From Anticarsia gemmatalis (lineage: Eukaryota; Arthropoda; Insecta; Lepidoptera; Erebidae), in contig NC_134753.1 in NCBI RefSeq assembly GCF_050436995.1, forward strand, positions 12,958,001-13,022,000: DNA of 64,000 bases, written 5' to 3'. This document shows positions 50,904-58,403 of this stretch, piece after piece. The notes beneath the pieces were generated by a model, which had not been told where the DNA came from, made no database searches, and saw nothing but the letters and a program-made list of their open reading frames with translations. The first letter of the stretch is position 1, and the number at the start of each line of letters is the position of its first letter. A program made the translations under genes and the position numbers.

Positions 50904-51482
50904 ACACTGTTGTACTTGCAGTTCATGTATGATTGAAAAAACAATCTTAGCATTAGTAGGTACTTTAGTTATTAAAATACAAGTGACCTGCGTCGCTCCG
51001 CTTGCGTACAAAATGGCATAAACTGTTTCAATCCTCTAGGGGTTGATTATTTAATAAAATAGCCCTTGTTGGGTTTCAAATTTTGAACTAAAATAAAACG
51101 AACTAAATAAACCAGAATTATAGACAGATAGGTTTTTTGTTATTTGATAAATGTTGCCGACCCGAATAATATGTGTTTAGCAAGCCTTTCTCCCAATTAC
51201 ACTTTATAGCAAAATACCTATAAAAATAATATGATTTATAAATGAAATATCTATCGCGGTCGGTGAACAACTACAACATTATTAATAATTAAAATGTTTT
51301 CGTTAGTAGGGATAATGAGGAGGAAAACCAGTAATGAGTGGAAATTCCGTATTTAGGTATTAAAATTGTTAATCAGACGATAATATCGATAAGTATTGAT
51401 AATATAGGATTAGTCATTATAGAGGTGCCACTTGATTGATTGATTATTTACCTAATGATTATTGATAAAATAAAAAAATCAT

Positions 51483-51668
51483 AACATTTAAACTCTCGCG
51501 TTGCATGTTCAATGTATAATAGAATACGGGAATTAACGCGAACACGCATTTTACCTTAAAATGCCCAACGTTTCGGCGCAGGTTACACTCGCCGTGGTCG
51601 CTGGCTGACTGGAGCAGTGATGACAGGACTTCGTGTATATAAGTCAGACGAATGTTGGTCCACTTAAA
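51483..51668. mobile_element. Fragment of the TTTAAACTCTCGCGTTGCATG element
   Basis: Matches the left arm of the inverted-repeat insertion at 54867-55271, including AATACGGGAATTAACGCGAA and AACGTTTCGGCGCAGG. The paralogous flank at 58110 reads straight through GATAAAATCAACGAATTCG without it, giving an empty site. Confidence 0.65.
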
Positions 51669-51689
51669 TCAACGAATTCGTATATACTG

Positions 51690-51925
51690 TAATTACGGTC
51701 TCGGTGGCGCGGTCACGTTCTCAGATTCGATTTCTGGGTCGGCCATAGTACTATTGGTCTTTTCTAATGTATATTATCTTAGAAAAATAACCTAGAGCTT
51801 GGTAACGTGCCTGGTAGATGGCAACAGACTTGCCCTGAATTATATGAGACTTACATTGTTAATAGCAAAACATTAGTGTCTTTCGTACACACCTTCGTGT
51901 TTCCCAGGCGTGATATTATGTGTGT
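51690..51925 (+). mobile_element. tRNA-headed SINE, plus copy downstream of protease C
   Basis: Head GGTCTCGGTGGCGCGGTC and B-box-like CAGATTCGATTTCTGGGTCG, body TAGTACTATTGGTCTTTTCT and GTAACGTGCCTGGTAGATGG. The same SINE sits at the same place relative to protease D (58136) and fragment H (63158), so it predates the duplications. Confidence 0.65.
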
Positions 51926-51983
51926 AAAAAACATAACAAACGTTGGTAAAATCAAACACATTTTGTAATCAATATATTCTTAT

Positions 51984-51989
51984 TTTATT
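51984..51989 (-). terminator. AATAAA overlapping the stop codon of protease C
   Basis: The coding end reads GCG TAA TAAAATAAG, so AATAAA uses the last two bases of the TAA stop. No other canonical hexamer follows closely. Confidence 0.5.
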
Positions 51990-54681
51990 ACGCATTAGCC
52001 TGAATCCAGTGAATGTATCTCGAGACTCGCATGCTGACGGTAGGGTCTTCCCTCACACCACACACGTTCCCTCCGAAGGACAGAACTCCAATGACAACAT
52101 TGTTGAAGTACAGAGGTCCGCCAGAGTCTCCGCTGCACTGGCCTGTATTCTCCTCACGAGCTTGTACGCAGATCATGTCATCATCGATGACGTTACCCCA
52201 GCGTTGTCTGCAAGCCGCCTGGCTCATAGTCCACAACTGCGCATGCTTTAGTTGCTCGGAATTGCCATCATTGGGCTGAAAATATACATAATTATTAAGA
52301 CTAGTCGCCCAACAGTTGAAACTCGACTATAATGAATTTAAAATATAAGTTATTTAATATCAAATGACGTCAGACCTCAGTAAAGATATAAAACGGTACT
52401 CTATGTCTATGCTCTATGTATATAGACAAAATGTCAAATGCATGGTAGTGTGCGTATTGTTTTATTTGTTGATTTAATGTGCTTTATAAGCATTATTATT
52501 AAAAAATATTAGCGTTCAGCACTTCTCCTACACATGAACTGTAAGTGTGCCAAATTTCACACTTCTGCGTCTGCACGTTTTTCGTAAAAAAAGGTCCAAC
52601 GTTTTTGCTCCACGTATTCATATATAGATAGAATGTGATTCACGAGGTTATAGTGTATAATATATAAAGATTCTTTTTAACCTCAGAGATCGATCCGCAT
52701 GGTTAACTAAGCTAAAAAAAGCTAAAGGCTAAGTTAAATTGTTTAAGTTATTATACGAGCAAAAACATGTCTGTATATCTGCGAGTGAAATTACTTACTC
52801 CAGTCTTGCCCCAGCCGGCAGCCCAGACGGCAGTATCATCAGGTATGTTCGAATTAGGTCCAGCAAAAGAGCCAGGTCTTACAACGTCGTTATAACTTAT
52901 AGCATTGCCAGTCTGCAGAATAGCAATGTCATTCCAGATTAAAGGAGTATATTGTGGGTGCATGATGATTCTGCTCGCTGTGTGGACCACGCCACCGCTG
53001 GTGGCCCAAGAAGAGCCGACACGGAAACGATTTCTTCTTAAGTCGTCACCAACCCTGAAATACAAGAAAATATATATTAGTTCAATTTTGGCACGTTACC
53101 AAACTCCGGGCTAGTATTGAGAAATAATCTAATAGAAATTAGAAAAGACGAATACTTCTCCCTAACCGGGATTCGAACCCAAAGCTTCTTGATCTGCAGT
53201 CGAATGCACTTGCCGCGTCACATTGGCAGTCATTCTAGCACTTATCAATTGAGCAATACTTACGTGAAACAGTGTGCCGCTGTAAGAATAGATCTGTTGT
53301 TGAGGATAGTACCTCCACAGATATGTCTGTACACCACGAAGTCTGGGGAACCCAACCGGGATTCGAACCCAAAGCTTCTTGATCTGCAGTCGAATGCACT
53401 TGCCGCGTCACATTGGCAGTCATTCTAGCACTTATCAATTGAGCAATACTTACGTGAAACAGTGTGCCGCTGTAAGAATAGATCTGTTGTTGAGGATAGT
53501 ACCTCCACAGATATGTCTGTACACCACGAAGTCTGGGGAACCCAGTACGACGGCCATAGACGGGTAATTGTTGATGGTAGTTACCGAGCCGCCCGCGATC
53601 CTCAAACTGCCGGCTTTTGCGCCTAGAAGTATGTTTAGTTATAATTTACATATGAGCTCCCTCATGTATAAATGTACTACAATAGCTTCAGTTGTTAACA
53701 CACATAATTCTTAAATAATAAAAACGACATCAAAACTTATGTTGGTTTCAGCCGAATTTTGTTCGCAGTTCTTCATCTTAAAAGCATCACGATACAAACT
53801 CGACATCATCAATGCACTTATCAAAATGAATTGAGACTACATGGGAACCACCGGGTTTAAAACAAAAAACAACCATCATTCTAGCCAATAAAGTAACTAT
53901 CACAATTGTTCTCTCCAATAGATCTTTCTTCTATCCTTCTTTCCATCTTTCCTTTGAAAGTGGTAAGAAAAAGAAACTTGCTGACATCTTTAGGGCTTCG
54001 GCCTGGTGAATTAACTGAATCCGACCACACATTTAATTTAAAATATTATCAGATGATTTTAAAGGTGCTCCCACAAAGCAGTTATTTAACGTTAAAAACT
54101 GACTTATAACATTTTCTTTTAAACAAATTTGATTTAAAATTTTATTAAAATTTGTTTTGTTATCGTATTACACAATGTTGTGTAACGATAACGTGACAGC
54201 TATGTGGGAGCACCTTAACTAAGTAGTGTTAATAAAGTTTTTACATTTGCCCTGAAAATCAAATCATTTATTAATATAGGTCAAATGCTGACACTTATGA
54301 CAGTCAATGACACAGAGAGTGAATTTACCGCCAGTTCGGAAGGTAGAGCCAATGAGAAGACCTGGCAAGAAACTCCTGGCCACTCTTCTTAGTCGCCAAA
54401 TAGTTTTTTCTATTAGGTGTAAATCATTGATGATGTAAGGAGCTGCTACCAACACTACTGAACACCAATAGGTCATAATATAAATTAAATCAATATAAAG
54501 GTGTTAATAAGTAAGATAACAAATGTATTGGAAGCATGATGGGAGCATCTGCCTACATAATGATAGTATTTCAGTCAAAAGAGGCATCTCAAGAGCATAC
54601 TATGGTACAAGGAATGACTTTACCTGTGACGGCTGCAAGCGCCACCCATAGGGTGAAGAGTTTGAGAGAGACGACACGCAT
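51988..54681 (-). CDS. Serine protease C (S1, CFT-1-like)
   Basis: Minus-strand exons 54681-54624, 53622-53454, 53054-52799 and 52275-51988 (phases 1, 2, 0) encode 256 residues. The signal peptide is slightly longer than in its paralogues (MRVVSLKLFTLWVALAAVT). Activation follows Arg27 (SLR|IAGG). Catalytic residues are His73, Asp118 (WNDIAIL) and Ser212 (CSGDSGGP). The pocket has Gly206 at 189 and Thr240 at 226. It is the closest relative of protease D, differing by one-residue indels in exons 3 and 4. An exact 190-bp tandem duplication repeats the second half of exon 2; the full-length exon is the one nearer exon 1 and keeps a good donor at 53453, so the gene can still be spliced correctly. 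A Helitron lies just upstream of its TATA box. Intron 1 holds a small TTAA-flanked inverted-repeat element. Confidence 0.87.
53164..53353. repeat. 190-bp tandem duplication, copy 1 (carries truncated exon 2)
   Basis: Identical by eye to 53354-53543. It contains the last 80 bases of protease C exon 2 (minus strand, 53353-53274), its donor site and the start of intron 2, but no normal acceptor. Confidence 0.9.
53274..53353 (-). pseudogene. Duplicated partial exon 2 of protease C
   Basis: Encodes the same tail as the intact exon (CGGTILNNRSILTAAHCFT) and keeps a GTAAGT donor. A fortuitous CCCCAG just inside its 5' edge could act as an acceptor, so rare inclusion is conceivable. Confidence 0.7.
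53354..53543. repeat. 190-bp tandem duplication, copy 2 (in the intact exon 2)
   Basis: Adjacent to copy 1 with no gap. Protease D has a single copy of this sequence (60127-60320), so the duplication arose in C after C and D separated. Confidence 0.9.
54062..54216. mobile_element. Short TTAA-flanked inverted-repeat element (MITE) in intron 1 of protease C
   Basis: Ends AAGGTGCTCCCACA (54062-54075) and TGTGGGAGCACCTT (54203-54216) are perfect complements, with TTAA at both borders as in piggyBac-type insertions. AT-rich interior, no coding frame. Protease D intron 1 lacks it. Confidence 0.65.
54250..54480. repeat. Unclassified repeat-like segment in intron 1 of protease C
   Basis: A less AT-rich block including GTTCGGAAGGTAGAGCCAAT and AAGACCTGGCAAGAAACTCC that I recall as dispersed in lepidopteran genomes. 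Protease D intron 1 lacks it. Class unknown. Confidence 0.35.
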
Positions 54682-54729
54682 GGTTCACTGATCTCAGAAA
54701 CAGATATACAAAGTAAGAAGTAAACAACT

Positions 54730-54738
54730 CTTTATATA
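54730..54738 (-). promoter_or_regulatory. TATA box of protease C
   Basis: TATATAAAG on the minus strand, 49 bp before the ATG, in a context (TATATAAAGAGTTGTTTACT) close to those of B and D. Confidence 0.65.
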
Positions 54739-54812
54739 CTAACTTGTATATAATCTACTGATTATTTATATCAGCTTAAACTGTGATACACGATAATTAT
54801 AATTGTTATTGA

Positions 54813-55473
54813 CTAGCTGACCCGTGCAACTCCGCTTGCGTCACATATGAGAGAATGGGTCTTAATCATAACTTTTAAACTCTCGCGTTGCATGTTTAAT
54901 GTATAATAGAATACGGGAATTAACGCGAACACGCATTTTACCTTAAAATGCCTAACGTTTCGGCGCAGGTTGCACTCGCCGTGGTCCCAGGCAGACTGGA
55001 GCAGCGATGACAGGACTTCGTGTATATGAGGCGGACGAATGTCCATCCACCCTCATATTTTGATTTTTCCAACCGCCACCACACACTACACTAACCGTGT
55101 CCCTATTCTGTGAGCTAACCGATTGCGAAACATTCGTCCGCCTCATATACACGAAGTCCTGTCATCGCTGCTCCAGTCTGCCTGGGACCACGGCGAGTGC
55201 AACCTGCGCCGAAACGTTAGGCATTTTAAGGTAAAATGCGTGTTCGCGTTAATTCCCGTATTCTATTATACATGGGTCTTAATTTTCTCCGTTTTTGTAT
55301 CATTTTATACTAGTTCTCCTATTGGTCGCAGCGTGATGTTATATAGCCTATAGCTTTCCTCAATAAATAGTAACTATCAAACACAAAAATATTTTTTTAA
55401 TTCGCACCAGTAGTTCCTGAGATTAGCGCGTTCAACCAGACAAGCAAACTATAATTTTTAATATTAGTATAGA
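54813..55473 (-). mobile_element. Helitron-like element in the promoter of protease C, with a nested insertion
   Basis: Minus strand begins TCTATACTAATATTAAAAAT at 55473 after an A and ends CGGGTCAGCTAG at 54813 before a T. A 405-bp insertion (54867-55271) splits it. Its inner edge lies about 75 bp upstream of the protease C TATA box. The matching region of protease D runs uninterrupted into GAACCATTAATTGG, showing an empty site. Confidence 0.8.
54867..55271. mobile_element. 405-bp insertion with 141-bp perfect inverted arms and 12-bp target duplication
   Basis: Flanked by ATGGGTCTTAAT at 54855-54866 and 55272-55283. Arms 54901-55041 and 55131-55271 are perfect complements by eye around an 89-bp spacer; one arm carries CCTGCGCCGAAACGTTAGGC. 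A 34-base segment (TTTTAAACTCTCGCGTTGC...) extends only the left side. The variable-length target duplication suggests retrotransposition of an unidentified element family. Confidence 0.75.
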
Positions 55474-55767
55474 TGTAATTCACGTGATTTGATAGCGAAC
55501 CATTAATTGGTCTTGTCATTCATAATTAAGTATGTTCAACATACTTAATACGTCCGGTGCAGCATGAGGTGCTTAACTAGATAAAAACTCAAAAAATACG
55601 CGTAATTTAAAAATCACCATGCATACACAGGTAAGAAATTGATAAAAAACGAAATCTTTGAATTCAATAATATTATCAATAAAAATACATGGAAAATCAG
55701 GACAACATTTAATGCGGGAACTGTTTACACTTGCTTTTTACGGTCAAAATCGATTCCTTGTTTTCCA

Positions 55768-55843
55768 GAGGTGTGGCGGCAATGAACCGAGAGTCAGCAT
55801 GAGAGTTTCAAGATACATTCAATGGATTCAAGCTAATGCGTAA
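55768..55843 (+). pseudogene. Protease fragment E (3' end of exon 4)
   Basis: Reads RCGGNEPRVSMRVSRYIQWI then QANA and a stop, the last 24 residues of an S1 protease of this cluster. It lies in the opposite orientation to proteases C and D. Sequence before it matches the far upstream flank of protease D (about 61350-61445), so this is a rearrangement joint. Only the tail remains; Arg aligns with position 226, as in protease B. Confidence 0.8.
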
Positions 55844-56091
55844 TTTGATTAAAGTTCTTGCCAGCAATAAATGGTCTGCTTAATTCAACACAGTCGTGAA
55901 ATTATTATTTGACCAACAATCATAGTATAACTTTTTATTAAGATACAGCAGTCCCGCGTGGCTGCATAGTTCCTTAATTTGCCTCTAAGGAGTTGGTTTC
56001 TTATATAACTAGCATTGTTTGTTTCCCGATGTTCAACTATCTTCATTCTAGTTATTCGTTGTAACCTCTGCATCGCATTAAACGATTGTCC

Positions 56092-56300
56092 GCAGTTAGA
56101 TCCGCCTAACCCGATGTTTGATCGGATCTGTATCTCGATTCTCTACCACCATCGACTACCGGCAACATAACCTAGCTACCCAGCTATCGAGAAATTTTGT
56201 ATGAAAACCTGATCAACGGCTCCAGCTGGCTCAGTGGGAACTATTTTGGAAATACATTCTTAAAGTCAAACTCTCGATACTCGACAGAACACCAATAGTT
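56092..56300 (-). repeat. Dispersed repeat (GCAATTCTCTACAG family), inverted copy
   Basis: Complement of the 40262 copy: ACCATCGACTACCGGCAACA, AAAACCTGATCAACGGC and AAACTCTCGATACTCGACAG. Confidence 0.6.
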
Positions 56301-56447
56301 CGATTCGATTCGATTTGCAATGTATGCCACAATGAGTTATGACTGATAGAAAGCGATAAGAAATCGATGTTAACCGTAAAAACCAAGTGTTCCACGGTTT
56401 CCGACTTATATGCTGTTTATCAGATACTTTTTTTTTAACTCATTAAC

Positions 56448-56702
56448 CGAGGCGCTCGTAGCCAGTTGTGCTCACCGGTCGATAAACGATCTGTGGGTAA
56501 GGCAACCGTTGGCGCGGTCATTCTATAGATGGGTGACCGCATAGTGGTATTTGAACTGAGCGTCTCCGTTCTTCGGAGGGCACGTAAAAAGTCGGTCCCG
56601 GTTGTTGTCGATAAAGATAACAGTCGTTAAGCCATGTCAAAGGCCCACGGGCGGCTTGAAAAACTTTGACACTAGGTTGACCACTAACCATACGATAGAT
56701 AG
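56448..56702 (+). mobile_element. 5S-rRNA-headed SINE, copy 5, with 10-bp target duplication
   Basis: Flanked by ACTCATTAAC at 56438-56447 and 56703-56712. It contains ATAGATGGGTGACCGC and the usual 3' half (GCGGCTTGAAAAACTTTGAC). It is inserted in the head of another repeat, whose halves resume on either side. Confidence 0.8.
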
Positions 56703-56712
56703 ACTCATTAAC

Positions 56713-56830
56713 AGTAATGAGTTAAAAAAAGTGCCATCTTTGCTCTACAATGGGACAGCTCATTGTAGAGCAAAGGTCTCCTCCCGAAGGGAGGGGTGAG
56801 GCCTTGAGTACGCCATGCAAGTGGTTGCAG
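56713..56830 (+). repeat. Copy of the CACGCTGGCC family, interrupted by the 5S-headed SINE
   Basis: Includes AAAGGTCTCCTCCCGAAGG and GAGGCCTTGAGTACGCCATG. Confidence 0.5.
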
Positions 56831-56879
56831 GTTCAAACCTAAGACAACACACCAATGACTTTTCGAAGTTATGCGTGTA

Positions 56880-57609
56880 TCCATACTAATATTATAAATG
56901 CGAAAGTATCTCTGTCTGTCTGTCTGTCTGTCTGTCTGCTACTCAATCACGCCTAAACTACTGAACCAATTTGCATGAAATTTGGTATGGAGATATTTTG
57001 ATACCCGAGAAAGGACATAGGCTACTTTTTACCCCGGGAAAATGACGAATTTCCCGGGAAAATTCGAAAGAAATACGAAGTCGCAAATAATCAACATTAT
57101 AATGACATTGAATTAACAAAATTCCGTTGTCATGGCAACTGTTTTAATGGTGGATATGCCTTAGCGCGACTTCGTTATATTAAGAGATATAAATAATTTT
57201 GAGAATATTTTTCGTGAAAAAAAAGCATATTTTGTTGTTAAAGAATAATTAAGCTTTGTATTAGCAAAATCGTGAAATAATTCAGTAGTTTTCGAGAAAA
57301 CCCCACAAACGTATCATACAAAGTTTTTATTAACTTTAATGCAACATTCTATTCCTCATGGTTGTTTCTTTCAAACTACCTTCACACAAGAACTATTGAA
57401 AAACTTTGATGAAATTTGGTAGACAGATCCCACTAAAATTGTAAATGCGAAAGTTTGTTAGTATGTATGTATGGATGTTTGTTACTCTTTCACGCATATA
57501 CTACTCAACAGTAACTACACAAGGCACAAAAGGAGCAAAAAAAAAATACAAAAACGGGGAAAATTAACCTCTCTTATGTGACGCAAGCGAAGTTGCGCGG
57601 GTCAGCTAG
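56880..57609 (+). mobile_element. Helitron-like element with CTGT microsatellite
   Basis: Begins TCCATACTAATATTATAAAT after an A and ends GCGCGGGTCAGCTAG before a T. A (CTGT)n run follows the 5' end at about 56912-56938. A second 5'-end-like word (AAATTGTAAATGCGAAAGTT) near 57436 suggests a composite or nested copy. No helicase frame. Confidence 0.75.
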
Positions 57610-57611
57610 TA

Positions 57612-57725
57612 AGAAATAATTATCACATGCTCTAACGGTGAAGGAAAACATCGTGATGAAACCTCGCATGCCTGTGTTGTAATACGCTTATTGAGGGCAT
57701 GCAAAATCCCCAACCTGTACTTGGC
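57612..57725 (-). repeat. Copy of the CACGCTGGCCAAGTGCG family, minus strand
   Basis: AACGGTGAAGGAAAACATCG, ATGAAACCTCGCATGCC and GGGCATGCAAAATCCCCAAC are complements of the family's 3' half. Confidence 0.6.
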
Positions 57726-57777
57726 CAGATACTTTTAATTGATAATAATATCTTGTTATAAGATTTTGTTCTCTATA

Positions 57778-57853
57778 AGTTGCCCAATTGGTGTCTGCAA
57801 GCCGCTTGACTTATTATCCCATGTATTAGGTGTTCGGAAGGGTCGAAGTTAGC
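57778..57853 (-). pseudogene. Protease fragment G (5' end of exon 4)
   Basis: An intron-like TTTCAG precedes GCTAACTTCGACCCTTCCG at 57853, then the frame reads ANFDPSEHLIHGIISQAACR and HQLGNL before a stop. This matches the start of exon 4 (PNDGNSEQL...SQAACRQ). The catalytic Ser region is missing. It parallels fragment F closely. Confidence 0.65.
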
Positions 57854-58135
57854 CTGAAATATTATATATTTGTTGATTCTCTTCTGAAATAGAAGAAAGG
57901 TCTCTGAGCCCCCAGGCTGATTAGGTGAAAGTTGCATTCGCTCAAGAACTATTCAACTATGGGAAAACCAGTGATGAATGGAAATTCCAAATTTAGTTAT
58001 TAAAATTGTTAATTAGACGATTGATAATATCGATAAGTGTTGATAATATAAGATTAATCATAACAGAGGCGCTACTACATTATTTGATTAATTACTTAAT
58101 AAATATAGATAAAATCAACGAATTCGTATATACTG

Positions 58136-58340
58136 TAATGCGGCCTCGGTGGCGCGTCTCAGGTTCGATTCTCGGGTCGGCCATAGTACTACTAGTCTTT
58201 TCTTATGTAACGTGCCTGGTAAATGGTTATAGACTCGCACTGAATTACATGAGACTTAGTTGTTAATGGCAAAACATGAGTGTCTTTCATACACCCCTGC
58301 CTACACATTCGTGTTTCCCAGTCGTGATAATAAGTGTGTA
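58136..58340 (+). mobile_element. tRNA-headed SINE, copy downstream of protease D
   Basis: GCGGCCTCGGTGGCGCGTCT, then CAGGTTCGATTCTCGGGTCG and the TAGTACTACTAGTCTTTTCT body; part of the body is deleted relative to the 51690 copy. Confidence 0.6.
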
Positions 58341-58397
58341 AAAAACATAACAAACGTTGGTAAAATCAAACACATTTTGTAATCAATATATTCTTAT

Positions 58398-58403
58398 TTT
58401 ATT
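58398..58403 (-). terminator. AATAAA overlapping the stop codon of protease D
   Basis: The same GCG TAA TAAAATAAG arrangement as protease C. Confidence 0.5.

Larger units (their letters stand above)
50625..51987. other. Spacer between convergent proteases B and C
   Basis: Contains a 5S-headed SINE, a GATA-rich block at 51370-51430 (ATCGATAAGTATTGATAATA) shared with 58010-58050 and 62440-62475, a retroelement-like fragment (51483-51668) and a tRNA-headed SINE. Confidence 0.6.
55844..57777. other. Repeat-filled spacer
   Basis: Contains an inverted dispersed repeat (56092-56300), a 5S-headed SINE (56448-56702), a CACGCTGGCC repeat (56713-56830), a Helitron (56880-57609) and a further repeat fragment (57612-57725). 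No gene is supported. Confidence 0.6.

Noticed and set aside
51690..51760. A functional tRNA gene
   Set aside because: A-box and B-box words are present but no cloverleaf with a plausible anticodon arm could be drawn, and the same body recurs as a SINE.
53117..53567. Plus-strand frames over protease C exon 2
   Set aside because: Antisense shadows created by the 190-bp tandem duplication.
54813..55353. Frames reading WDHGECNLRRNVRHFKVK on both strands
   Set aside because: They come from the two arms of the inverted-repeat insertion. I recall this peptide as a repeat-derived sequence in lepidopteran annotations, not a host gene.
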